Shown here: positions 51,770-63,218 of the stretch, piece by piece
Layout of the letters: each line of letters starts with the position of its first letter
Numbering within the stretch: position 1 is the first letter of the stretch
Source of the DNA: Liolophura sinensis
Lineage: Eukaryota; Mollusca; Polyplacophora; Chitonida; Chitonidae
Length of the DNA stretch: 64,000 bases
Direction of reading: 5' to 3'
Assembly (NCBI RefSeq): GCF_032854445.1
Contig: NC_088298.1
Span: 3,840,160-3,904,159 of the forward strand
The notes under the pieces: model-generated
Database searches by the model: none
What the model saw: only the letters and a program-made list of their open reading frames with translations
What the model was told of the DNA's origin: nothing
Position numbers and translations under genes: made by a program

Positions 51770-54700
51770 ATGGAGTGGAAAGATACAAACGAGGACGAAA
51801 ATATGGATCAGGAAAATGACTGCATTATAATAGAACAAAGGTGAAGCCCGGTTATCTTCTTTTTCAGTCATTCTGTGCCGTTGTATCTCACTATGTGTTC
51901 CCGTCTAGTGCGATTGCAAAATTCTCGAACTAACCACTGTCATTGACACTCGTTTTTCTTTTGCTTTTGGGTCCGACGTGTTTGTGCTTGGCCTGATCTT
52001 AATCTTAATTGTTAATTTTATGCGTGGATTTTCCCCCGTTGAACTGTGAGTATTCTTGATTGTGTAAAGTCTTCTGATCGGAGGTTTTCTTTTTAAAGAA
52101 TTCTGTTTGTTATATGCGTCTTTGACCCATCTGTTGTACAACATGTGCTCCGACAGACGCTTTATGGATATATTTCTTATGAAATTACAAAGGTTCATTC
52201 AGAGTGTACCAATTCATTAATATCTTTTAATCTTAAGTATAGTGATGATTTCTATCTAACCTTAAACTGCAGGCTGTCCTTTACAGTTTATGTAATAGAA
52301 CGTGAACTGAATGGACATGGGTGAGGTCACTATTTAGTGTTTACACTGCGAATGTAAGTAAAACTGGTTTCTTTTTCTCTCTGGATATCTAGAGACATGT
52401 GTCCCAGTTTGGAGTACTGTAGGTGTGACAACCACAAAAACAGACCAGGAATTATAGTACCTGTCCTATTTTGCTTCTTATTTTCCTGAACAACAATGTG
52501 TGCAGAAACAAGATCACAAATATAAGATTAGCAGAAATGCATCTTTACAAAGCCAAGTCAATCAACAAACCAACTGAAGTGTGGATTAGTACATTATGGA
52601 CTCTTGTCATAAAGCTGATTTGTATATAGAGCTAACCTTCTTATTAATAACTGTATATCTCTACTACATGATTACTGAAGTGAATACAAAGCATGGAAAA
52701 CAAAGAAAGGAAACCAGTAACACATTTTATAAGTAACAAATTTATTAGTTTCTAGGATAAAAAGTCTTTTGTGCATGTATGTGTAAACAGCAAGCAGGGT
52801 ATGTCTTTTTGAGTAAGCAAGCTTTTTCATTGTTCGAATCTAAGATTGTGACTTCTAGTGCTAATGTAGATGCCTTGACTTAATTTTGATAATAAAGGCA
52901 ATATCAATTTGTAAGAAAGGTTACTGAAGATTGATTTTGTAAGATAGTTTTGACTTTGTTAAAGTGGAGTAAACGTGTTAAACAGAAATTGGTTTTGTGA
53001 AGTCATTTATAGTTGCAGTGTCTTCACCTTTCCATCAGGATGGCTGACATGCCTCGAGAGGAAGAGTTGACATGCTCCTTGTTTCCTCTCTGGCCTGTTT
53101 CCATCACATATCCATTTGTGCTCTTATACATGTAAATGAAATATTCCTGAGTACGAAGTTGCTGACCGATGAGTGTGTGGATAGTCACCATATTTATTTA
53201 TTTTAATTGATTTTTTTAAACTCTATATGCAAGAAATTTTCACCACCATAATTCCTCAAGCTTTTAGTATATGAAAGAGCAACTTTCAGTGTAATTTAGA
53301 CAATTTTTTTTTTAATTTGATTTTGAAAATAAAACTACTTTGGTTGGATTGGCCAGTTTCAGGGCTTGACACAAAGTATAATTTTATCGGTCAACTCAGA
53401 ACAATACCTTCAGAATATGCTTGAATGAACACATTGCAAACATGCGAAAGGTCGAAGAATTACAGTAGTATGATGGTGGCCAGTTTAGGGTTGAAGAAGT
53501 CGAGAGTTTCTGGTGAACTCTCTACATCTGACAGTTGTCTTATTGTTGGAAGACAGGAGATGTCCAGTGACCTTCATGCAAGACCACACAGGAGATCTGT
53601 CAAGGCCCAAAAGACAATGGAAGCAGAGGAATCTAGAAAATTCTCAGTTTGAGGATGAGATGAAACTTAGGTCGCCTTTGAAATAGTGATTGAGTCAAAG
53701 GCAGGCACCTTAACCACTCAGTGTGGCCGAGGGGGTTAGCATGGCACAATGACCCAGGGGCCTCAATCTATGCTGTCGCTGTGACTCTTGCTGATGCTGT
53801 CTTCCTCTCCATCTGTATGTGGAAAGGTCTGACAGCAACCTGTAGATGGGTTTCCCCCGGGGCCCCATTTCCTCCCACCATAATGCCAGCCTGCCATCGT
53901 ATAAGTGAAATATTCTTGAGATCGGCATAAAACACCAATCAAATAAATAAATAAATAACCACTCAGCATGCCTGGAAAAAAACAAGTATTGTGATTCTAC
54001 ATGTGGATTTGCTAGAAGTGCCTGTTTTTGTGTTGCTCAGGCATGTCCTGATTGGCAACTCGCAATATGATCTGTACAATCAGTGAAAACCCGCATGAGG
54101 AGTACGTCAAGCACTTGTCAGCCCTAGTGTCCGTATTAAACCCTACCTATTGAGTGATGTGTCTGGTGTCACCTACACGGTGTTCCAGTGATGCAGCACC
54201 TCAGACATGTAGGCATAGGGTCCAAGATGTCATTGAAATGGTTTTCAGTCGCATTTTCATCTCACTGAAGGTATAGTGCAAAACAGTAAAAAGTAAATAA
54301 CTCAAGCCATCCTTAAAAAATTCTTAGTTGGGAGAATCACATTTTATGGTCATCAATGTCAGTAAGACAAGAAACGTAGTGATTTGGAAAAAAAATAACA
54401 TTGAAGAAAAATGAAAAAGAAAATTCCCCCTAAAGCTTAGGCCCTTTCTTTTGAGCTTTGATTGAGTTATTCGAGCAAACATATTTTTATGATGGCCAAA
54501 GCACCAGTACTGTCATACAATTATTTCATTGCAGTTTATTTATTTTTTGTTTCAGTGCGGAAGACATGGCTGACCAAAGAAAGCACAATGGAAACCTATT
54601 TTACAAGGAAAACAATTATTATGAAGCTCTTAAATGTTACACAGAAGCTATAAGTAAGTATTGGAATTGACCACATGATTTTCTGAAGCGTCACTATTTG

Positions 54701-57700
54701 TCAATTTACCACATCTCATGGCTGTAGCAGATTCTTGAACGATATTTGACGAATCCTATGTTGATTTTCAGTCTCCCAACTCCTCTTTTGATGAATTTAC
54801 AAATTAGTGAGTTACAGCAAAGAAATAATTACATAGCAACTAGGTTTGTGTAAAAATCTAAAACGTCCATAGGTCTGGAATGTTAGTGAAAAGTCTCCCC
54901 TGTTACATTTTGCCACCAGTTATTTAGAGGGATTCCTTCAGCCAATTTTTGTGTTGTGGATACTGAGATGATATGGTAAATTGTAAGAGGATGGGATTAA
55001 GAATCCTGGATTTGGGAATAGCATCCATGCCTACAAGCTTCCTGAATAACAGCATGCCAACAAGATGAGTTTCTAAATAATATGAATGACAACCAGCCAA
55101 GTTCCTGAATAATGTGAATGACATCCAGGCAAGTTCCTGAATAACACCAATGGTAACCAACCGATTTCATGAAAAATGTGAATGCAAACCAGCCGAGTTC
55201 CCAAATAATATGAATGCCAGATGGCCAAGTTCCTGAAAACTGCCCATACAAACCAGTAGAGTTCCCAAATAACAGTCATGCCAACCTGAAAAGCGTCAGT
55301 GCCAGTCAGCCAGCCAAGTTCCTGATTAAAGACAGTGCAAGCCAACCAAGTTCCTGAATAAAGACAGTGCAAACCAGCCTAGGTCCTGAAGAATTTAAAA
55401 GCCAACCATCCAAGTTTTTGAATAATTTCATTGTCAACCAACCAAGTTTCTGAATAAAGACAGTGCAAGCCAGCCTAGTTCCTGAATAATTTCAGTGCCA
55501 ACCAGCCAAGTTTCTGAATAAAGACAGTGCAAGCCAGTCTAGTTCCTGAATAATTTCAGTGCCAACCAGCCAAGTTTCTGAATATTGTAACTGTCAACCA
55601 GTTCCTTCCAAATCAGTGGTAACACATTTTCACCCATATTTTCACTGTACAGGAAAGCAACTTCAAATGCTGTAATGAAATAAAGAAAAAAATATTATAT
55701 CAAAGTTATGACCATAGTGAGTGTGAAGTTTTATTTTGGGCAGTACATGACCTTTGAAGCCTTACCCCACATGTTATTGTCAAGTTCTGCATTACTTTAA
55801 AACTATGTGCAAAATGTTACGCTTCAATCAAATGGTGACTTAAAATCTGTTGTTTTGTGCCTGATAATTTTGTTGAATGTCGGCTTAAATTCTTTCTTCT
55901 TTTTTTTTTTTTTGCCATAGAAAGCTTGACAACAGCACACCCAACATGGATACAGACTGAGACAGCACTAGCATTCAAGATTTCAAACTGTGCATTTAAT
56001 ATGCAAAAGGCATATCATTCCATCATTAAAAATATGTTCTTAGGGCGTAACTTGACTGACCCCCACTGTCCAAAGTAAGACCCAGCTTACTTGGGATTTT
56101 GATAGAAGTTCTTTTTCTGTCAGTGTTAATAAATTTCTTTTAAAACATTATCATTTTCATTTCTAGCCAGAAAACAAAAAGAAAAAGTCCCTACTGACTA
56201 AAAGCCCTTGTTGTAGGCCCTATATTTTGCTAATGCAATATGGTCCAGTTACACCCAAGATAAACATTGCATATATCATGTATGATACTAGTATGCGTCC
56301 ACCTCGCTCTGCCCAGTTTCCTCCCACCATAATGCTGCCTGCCGTCATATACGTGAAATATTCTTGAGTGCAGGGTAGACCATCAATCGTATATACATGT
56401 ATGAAGCAATTAACCATCTACAGGTAATCGAAGTTTAACCACACCTGTGTTTCTTTAGATCTGTGCCCAACCTGTGCGGCGTACTACGGCAACAGAGCAG
56501 CCACATACATCATGTTAAACAGGTACAAAGATGCCCTGGAGGATGCCAGAAGGGCGGTGGAAATAGACAACACATTTGTTAAGGTAAGCAGTCGCTATGT
56601 TCGTGAACTGTCTGTGGCTGCCGTGGAGGAAAGCAAGTGGGGGGCGGGGTGGGGGGGGGGGGGGCGGTGTGGAGTGGAGAGGGATGATGTTGCCTTCGTG
56701 AAATTGGATTAATTTTTTATCGTAAAAAAAATTGTTGGTTCAAAAAATAAACGTCCACGTCCATATTTCACATACAGAACTTGAGGTGAAACACAGCATT
56801 AGGTGTTTAATATCAATGTAATATCGTATTTTTGTTGCAGGGTCATTTACGAGAGGGCAAATGTCACTTGGCTTTAGGCAGCACGCCAGCTGCCATCCAA
56901 TGTTACCAAAGAGTTCTTTTGCTGGAACCAGAAAACACTGTAGCTCCGCACGAGGTAAGAACCTGGCATCTCTCTCTGCAATAAAAGGCAAGATAGGGAA
57001 TGGGCGATGTTCACAGTACATGTGTGCTGTTTAGGTTAAGTCTTTTGATCAATTAACAATTTGAAAAAGGGTTTTTTTTTTCTTCTTCTGTTTTTCAGTC
57101 TGTGTTAATTTCTTTAAAATTATTATCATCTCTTTCATTAGCCAGAATAAACAAGAAACACAATTAATAGAATTTCCCACTGAAGGCTATATTTGCTGAT
57201 AGAATGGGATTATGCCCAGTAAAGGATGTTGTAAGGATGGGCTTGGGATAAACTCTTGACAGTATGTGAACGAACTTGATGAAGTGGCGATTCCAATCGG
57301 ATTTTTCAAACACATGTATAAAGAAAGACAACTTGTTGATTTTGTTATCAGATGCAAATGGCCCAGAAAGTTCAGGAGTTATCAGACTTAGCTGCGAACG
57401 ATTTTGCGTCAGGAGAAACGAGGAGGGTAAGTTTTTATTTCCAGTCACATTTCATAACCTAAATTCAAACATGTTAATAATAAAGAAAGTCTGCCTGTAA
57501 CACTGATGCTGAAATGCTGAAAGTAATAACCGAGTCATGTATTTTTTTATAAAAGTTGATTTGAACTGATTTGTGTATTATAAAATTTGGTGGAGACAAT
57601 GCATGTATTATTGTAAAATTTGGTGAGAACCGATTCATGTATTGATATAAAATTTGGTGAGAACCGATCGATGTGTTGATATAAAATTTGGTGAGAACTG

Positions 57701-60700
57701 ATTTGTCTATTAGTATAAAATTTGGTGAGAACTAATCGATGTGTTGATACAAAATTTGGTGAGAACTGATTCGTCTATTTACATAAATTTGGTGAGAACC
57801 GATTGATGTGTTGATATAAAATTTGGCGAGAACTGATTCCTCTATTAGTATAAAATTTGGTGAGAACTGATCGATGTGTTGATACAAAATTTGGTGAGAA
57901 CTGATTCGTCTATTGGTATGAAATTTGGTGAGAACCGATTGATATATTGATAGAAATTTGGTGAGAACCAATTTATGTATTGATAGAAATTTGGTGAGAA
58001 CCGATTGATGTGTTGATATAAAATTTGGTGAGAACTGATTTGTCTGTTGGTATGAAATTTGGTGAGAACCAATTTATGTATTGATAGAAATTTGGTGAGG
58101 ACCGATTGATGTATTGATATAAAATTTGATGAGAACAGATTTGTCTATTGGTATGAAATTTGGTGAGAACCAATTTATGTATTGATAGGAATTTGTTGAG
58201 GACTGATTGATGTATTGATATAAAATTTGATGAGAACAGATTTGTCTATTGGTATGAAATTTGCTGAGAAACAATTCCTGTTTTGGTTGTAAAATTTGGT
58301 GAACTTGTTTACATCTTCTCCAGGATAGATAGCATGTTGACAACAGTGCAGTCAGTATTATGCATTAAAACTGGCATACTGATTTGCAACAACTGTTTGT
58401 AAGGTTTTGTACGGGCAGTCATCAGGAACTCCTGCAAGATAAATCCTAATTCTGAGATGTTGTTAACCATTCAACACTTAAAGATGCAGGAAAAGGAATT
58501 GGTGTCCTTAAACCTAAGAAAGGTTGGGTCCTCGCTGACTCAGATGGTTAAACGTTGGTTTTCTGCAATCATCTCGTCTTTGGCCAGTGAGATCCTGTGT
58601 TAAAATTTAGATCTTACTGGGTTGGCTGTGGCTTCAAGTTTGGGTTTATTTATTTATTTCATTGGTATTTTACACGATACTCAAGAATATTTCACTTACA
58701 CGAAGGCGGCCAGTATTACGGTTGGAGAAAACTGGGCAGAGCCCAGGGGAAACCAATGACCATCTGCAGGTTGGTGGCAGACCTTAAAGTTAGGAGGTTT
58801 GTCAGGTGCTTGGCAAAGGGTGGTTGTCTACGCCAAGTCATTTAAGGGAAAAGCTCTTAAATGCAACCTTTGACACCAATCAGAGAAATAAATAAATCCT
58901 GGCCAAGGTTATTTTGAGCGAAATAATGTGCATTAACAATCACGGAAGGAAAGAAAAAAGTAGTCTTAACTTTAAGATTGTAAAATTACTTGTGTCAGAG
59001 ATATTTAAAGTTGAGTTCTGTTTGAATCCCTTCTTCTCTTGCAGGTATTGTTTTAGATGGGTCAGTGTTTGACATGGGTCAGTGTTTTATTGAGCCATCT
59101 CCTTTGTTGCAGGCGTTGTTTTACATGGATCGCTGTCTGGAGATGAGTCCAGCCTGTAACCGGTTTAAAATACACAAAGCAGAAGCTTTGGCCATCTTGG
59201 GGCGGTATCAGGAATCTCAGGAAGTCTCAAAGTAAGACATACTGTTACACATCTCATCACTTACCTGCCTTTTAAATGATGATTTAAAAAAAATTTGAGT
59301 ACTGTATTTCACCTCAAGTTTACCATTTTTCAGGTGACACATTTTGCTCAATTCTGATTGATTCATCCACCTTACTGGGCAGTTGAAGTGTTTTTTGTGA
59401 GGTTTGATTAATTTCTATCGGATAAATGTAAGGAATAAAAAGTTTTATTTTAAGACCTTTGTCCCCTTTTGAAAGGGAATTGTAAGATACCAAGTGAAAT
59501 TCATCATACAGAGAGGTTTACAGAATCTCTTCAGACTGGTAAAATTTGACAAAAGAAAGAACTCTGCATCCAGCAATTGCCTTGTTCATGTACCTGATAA
59601 ACCTCCATACACCAGACAGCTTGAAATTTGTCAGTAAGGGCTATTTCCACAGGAAATGCCTGGTACTTTTTTTTTTAGCACAGGTACATCATGTGTCCTT
59701 TGGATGATTTACAGTACATGCATTCGTAATGAACCTGTGGCCTAGAGGGTGGCGTGTTAGCACAGCACAGTAACCAAGGAACCTCACACCAATTCCATCG
59801 CTGTTAGTTCAAGTCTAGCTCAGGCCGTATGTTGGAAGGCCTGGCAGCAACCTGCAGATGGTTGTGGGTTTGCCTAGGCTGTGCCCAGTTTCCTTGTAAA
59901 ACAGTCAGATAAAAAAATATGCTTGCGACTGTTGATTGTATTTCTGTTTTCAGTGATGCCTTACAGAGAGACCAGATGAGTGCATATGGTCTGTATGTGA
60001 GGAACTTCGGAATGTTTTCCTAACCATTGCTCCGGTTTCTGATTTTAGTGATGTACTACAGAGAGACCAGATGAATGCAGATGCCGTGTATGTAAGAGGC
60101 TTATGTCTCTATTACCAAGACAATGTGGAGAAAGCATTGCAACATTTCCAACAAGTTTTACGGCTAGCACCCGACCACAGAAAAGCCCGTGATGTCTATA
60201 AGGTATGTGGAGCTTCAGAACATAGCTGTTGGGTCCCTCCACAAAATGATTGTCAGGGCCCTCCACAAAATGACTGTCAGGGCCCTCCACAGAATAACAG
60301 TTAAGGCCCTCCACAAAATGACTGTCAGGGCCCTCCACAAAATGACTGTCAGGGCCCTGCACAGAATGACTGTCAGGGTCCTCCACAAAATGACAGTCAG
60401 GTCACTTCACAAAATGACTGTCAGAGCCCTCCACAAAATGACTGTCAGGGCCCTCCACAAAATGACTGTCAGAGCCCTCCACAGAATAACAGTCAAGGCC
60501 CTTCACAAAATGACTGTCAGAGCCCTCCACAAAATGACAGTCAGGTCACTCCACAAAATGACTGTCAGGTCCCTCCGGAAAATGCCTGTCAGGGCCCTCC
60601 ACAGAATGACTGTCAAGGCCCTTCACAAAATGGCTGTCAGATCCCTCCACAAAATGACCTATCAAAGCCCTCCACAGAATGACTGTCAGGGCCCTCCACA

Positions 60701-63218
60701 GAATGACTGTCAAGACCCTTCACAAAATGACTGTCAGAGCCCTCCGCAAAATGACAGTCAGGTCACTTCACAAAATGACTGTCAGGTCCCACCACAAAAT
60801 GACTGTCAGGTCCCTCCACAAAATGACTGTCAGGGTCCTCCACAGAATGACTGTCAGGGCCCTCCACAAAATGACTGTCAGAGCCCTCCACAAAATAACA
60901 GTTAAGGCCCTCCACGGAATGACTGCCAGGGCCCTCCACAAAATAACTGTCAAGAACCTCCACAAAATGACTGCCAGGGCCCTCCACAGGATAACAGTTA
61001 AGGCCCTCCACAGAATGACTGTTAGGGCCCTCCACAAAATGACCGTCAGGGTCCTCCACAAAGTAACTGTTAAGCCCGTCCACAATATAACTGTTTTGAC
61101 CTTCCAGAAAATAACTGTTTTGACCTTCCACAAAATAACTGTTTTGACCTTCGTTTACAGTTTACAAACTCTTCATTGATTAAAGCAAGCATCAATTAAT
61201 ATCTTGAGCATTTTTTCTGAAAAAAGTGTAAGATATGAGGGTGAATCTCTCTTCCAGCCAATTTGTCACGCTTTCATTTCCATGCAATTTCCTCCAAATG
61301 TTGCCCAATTTGGATGGAATTTTGTGTACAGCCTTGCTTTGTGGAACCTCAGATGAAGATTGAAAACAAGCCTTATATATGCATAATTTTCATCTTTCTC
61401 TGGGTTCAACCGTATAAATGGTTTAAATATTGTCTGACTTTGGTCATTTATTGTGCACAGTCCAAATTCATTTTGTGTATGGTTACCATGGGGGTATAAA
61501 CTTATGAAATATTTATTCCTACAGAGAGCCAAAGGTCTGATAGCTAAAAAGGAGGAAGGAAATGTTGCATTCCGATCGGGGAAATTCGTCGAGGCTTTTG
61601 AATTGTACTCTCAGGCACTGAGTATTGATCCTTACAACAAGTTCACAAACTCTAAACTATACTGTAACAGAGCAACTGTCTGCTCCAAGGTAAGTCATTT
61701 GAGTACAGTGTCACCTGTGCAGCTACCGTAAGTGACCACAAATTTCACAGATGACTATGTTACTGATGTGGCCTGATTCAGAGAGTTATGTTGATCTCAG
61801 TAAGATGGTTCTCAGGTGTGTTTGGAACCAGGAAAGTGTATGTGTATAAGTATAAGTTTGATCACCAAAAGTATTATTTTAAGATATGTATTGGCCTCTG
61901 AAAATTGATTGTTTTCTTAAAGCTTATTTGCCTTGTATGCTGTATGCATCTGCAAGTCAGACCAAATTCCGCATGATTTGTTTTGTTTTATCTTACTGTG
62001 GTTCTATAAAGTTCATATTTTAATCAGTCTAGTGTCAGATTGATCTTGAATTTTATAAACTGAATTTTACACAAAAGTTGTTTGTACATGGCGATCACAG
62101 CCAGCTAGCAGTGGGATGCCAGTAGACTTGTATGTGTCTTGGTAATAAATGTGCATGTAGATGAATGATTTTATTTAACTGTTTATTCACACCTGTGAAT
62201 GCTTTTTTGCAGATTAATAAACTCGATCAAGCTATAGAAGATTGTTCGAAAGCTATTGAATTGGATGACACATATCTGAAAGCGTATTTACGGAGAGCAA
62301 AATGGTGGGTTGATTTGAAATCAGATGGGAAAGTGTTGAAGTTGAAGGCCCAAAAATTGTGCCGAATTTATCTGCTGAAAAGTATCTGACTTTGAGGGGA
62401 CAATTAAATATTCAGTTTTATCCTAGTGTTCCCTTCGACCATCAACTCACTCAAGTCGCCAGATGTAGAAACATAGCCAAAGACGGACTTTTTTGGATTG
62501 GGTTACCTCCCCTTGTTGTCACGCTAGAGATGTACTTCAAATGTCAGACACGGCACTGTGTTGCGATTGTGCAGCTTACCATGTAACTTGAGATCCACAT
62601 GGCATAGTGGGAGACTTTGCGCTGTCTCATTTGCATGTTATCTTGTAGGGCAGACAGTTTATACCAGTGATGGATTTCCCTTTATTGTTCTCCTAACCGA
62701 CATTTTTCGGATCATACAGTTCCATGAGTTTTAAGTAGCAGTCCAGTGCAACTCATTTTTGTATTTAGCTGAACCAACTCAAAAATTTTGAATCTTTTTT
62801 CATGAGGACACAAGGTTTTGGACAGGGTATATCTAGATTTCGGTGCTTTCACTCATTGTGGGCTGACATTAAGTGGTCAGCGGCAATCGAGATTCTGTTT
62901 GCACGATCTGACGTTTCTTTGAGACATCTTCACTTTCACCAATATTGTGTCCGTATATGTACATCACGTGTGAGAAAGGTGGTCAGTAACTTGCGAATGG
63001 TCGGTGGTTTACCCCAGGCAATTTGGTTTTGTCCACCCATGAAACTGACTAGAAAATTAAATCAAATAAAGTAAAAAAAAATATATAAGTATATATATAT
63101 ATATATGAGCTGTAATTGGTAACAAGTGTTGTATGTGGTTTCAGTTACATGGAAACGGAGCAGTATGAAGAGGCCGTACGAGACTACGATAAACTGACCA
63201 AACTGGACAAGTGTCGAG
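51770..63218 (+). CDS. DNAJC7: DnaJ homolog subfamily C member 7 (TPR2), first ten coding exons; J domain beyond window
   Basis: Exons: 51770-51840, 54556-54653, 56459-56583, 56841-56954, 57352-57426, 59113-59231, 60049-60202, 61525-61689, 62213-62304 and 63145-63218. All have GT-AG sites and consistent phases, together encoding 362 residues plus one base. The start ATG (GCAAAAATGG) opens a short acidic N-terminus, then consecutive TPRs: about 28-61 ([20 protein letters not shown]), 62-95 ([20 protein letters not shown]), 96-129, then a second block from about 148 on, with [29 protein letters not shown] and [13 protein letters not shown], the last nearly identical to vertebrate DNAJC7. The human protein is about 494 aa with its J domain near the C-terminus; the matching exons would follow position 64000. 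The family is a cytosolic co-chaperone that binds Hsp70 and Hsp90 through TPRs and stimulates Hsp70 ATPase through the J domain. Identity is very secure. Confidence 0.97.
53247..53466 (+). mobile_element. MITE-A copy with terminal inverted repeats
   Basis: Starts ATAATTCCTCAAGCTTTTAG and ends CATGCGAAAGGTCGAAGAAT followed by TACAGTA, in inverted relation. The interior GAAAGAGCAACTTTCAGTG and TTGGTTGGATTGGCCAGTTT matches the copies at 17698 and 31246. Confidence 0.82.
53718..53957 (+). repeat. SINE-1, near full-length
   Basis: The head GTGTGGCCGAGGGGGTTAGC is followed by GGCACAATGACCCAGGGGCC and the body GGTCTGACAGCAACCTGTAG. The tail has ATAAGTGAAATATTCTTGAG, AAAACACCAATCAAATAAAT and (AAAT)n. 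Confidence 0.9.
55015..55600 (+). repeat. Degenerate minisatellite, about 32-33 bp unit
   Basis: Units of the type CCAGCCAAGTTCCTGAATAA plus TTTCAGTGCCAA, with alternative AAAGACAGTGCAAG middles. Roughly 17 units. Minus-strand ORFs in it are repeat by-products. Confidence 0.85.
56285..56400 (+). repeat. SINE-1 3' fragment
   Basis: It has GCCCAGTTTCCTCCCACCAT, AATGCTGCCTGCCGTCATAT and GTGAAATATTCTTGAGTGC. The head is missing. Confidence 0.75.
57580..58300 (+). repeat. AT-rich minisatellite, about 30-34 bp unit
   Basis: Units of AAAATTTGGTGAGAACCGAT plus TGATGTGTTGATAT, alternating with GATTCGTCTATTGGTATGA forms. Minus-strand ORFs (Lys-Phe-His and Ser-Pro-Asn-Phe motifs) follow from the repeat. 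Confidence 0.9.
58640..58790 (-). repeat. SINE-1 3' half, minus orientation
   Basis: It has (TTTA)n, GGTATTTTACACGATACTCA, AGAATATTTCACTTACACGA and CCATCTGCAGGTTGGTGGCA. Confidence 0.8.
59298..59462 (+). repeat. Dispersed repeat D, copy 2
   Basis: It shares TTCACCTCAAGTTTACC, TTCTGATTGATTCATCCACC and GGTTTGATTAATTTCTATC with 13828-14012. It is intronic in DNAJC7. Confidence 0.6.
59733..59920 (+). repeat. SINE-1, head and body
   Basis: The head CCTGTGGCCTAGAGGGTGGC is followed by GCACAGCACAGTAACCAAGG and the body GGCCTGGCAGCAACCTGCAG. The tail is reduced to AACAGTCAGATAAA. It ends about 30 bp before the exon-7 relic. Confidence 0.8.
59954..60025 (+). pseudogene. Decayed partial duplicate of DNAJC7 exon 7
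   Basis: TTTTCAG then TGATGCCTTACAGAGAGACC and AGATGAGTGCATATGG parallels the true exon start at 60049 (TGATGTACTACAGAGAGACC, AGATGAATGCAGATGC). About 60 bp, including the acceptor, is duplicated 95 bp upstream. Reading on from exon 6 gives about 22 codons, then TAA at about 60021, with no donor. Using this acceptor would truncate the protein. Confidence 0.85.
60230..61160 (+). repeat. 24-bp minisatellite, about 38 copies, just after a DNAJC7 exon
   Basis: The unit is GCCCTCCACAAAATGACTGT plus CAGG, with AGAATGACTGT and AGAATAACAGT variants. The last units drift to TTTTGACCTTCCACAAAATA. It starts about 28 bp after the exon-7 donor. Since 24 is 8 codons, several frames stay open on both strands. 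The exon-7 frame itself runs through the donor for about 34 more codons before a stop. Confidence 0.92.
61690..62212 (+). other. DNAJC7 intron 8
   Basis: No repeat family or other signal was recognised. Confidence 0.7.
62305..63144 (+). other. DNAJC7 intron 9
   Basis: It carries a SINE-3-like copy at 62955-63075 and a short (TA)n run (63090-63107) before the acceptor. Nothing else was seen. Confidence 0.65.
62955..63075 (+). repeat. SINE-3-like dispersed repeat, copy 2
   Basis: GGTCAGTAACTTGCGAATGG, TCGGTGGTTTACC and CCCATGAAACTGACTAG match the copy at 20343. The end is AATCAAATAAAG, resembling the SINE-1 tail. Confidence 0.55.

Larger units (their letters stand above)
51841..54555 (+). other. 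DNAJC7 intron 1
   Basis: It holds a MITE-A copy (53247-53466) and a SINE-1 (53718-53957). Nothing else was recognised. Confidence 0.7.
54654..56458 (+). other. DNAJC7 intron 2
   Basis: It holds a degenerate 32-33 bp minisatellite (55015-55600) and a SINE-1 3' fragment (56285-56400). A plus ORF near 55857-56078 follows an acceptor-like tract but does not fit DNAJC7. Confidence 0.65.
57427..59112 (+). other. DNAJC7 intron 5
   Basis: It contains a 34-bp-type array (57580-58300) and a minus-strand SINE-1 fragment (58640-58790). Nothing else was recognised. Confidence 0.65.

Noticed and set aside
55857-56078. ORF after a T-rich tract and AG in DNAJC7 intron 2
   Set aside because: The peptide does not match the TPR1 region, and exon 54556-54653 joins 56459-56583 perfectly in phase without it.
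60189-61179. ORFs with Leu-His-Lys-Met-Thr-Val-Arg repeats on the plus strand and Val-Glu-Gly repeats on the minus strand
   Set aside because: The 24-bp intronic array keeps many frames open. Only the exon-7 read-through is mentioned, as a possible retention product.
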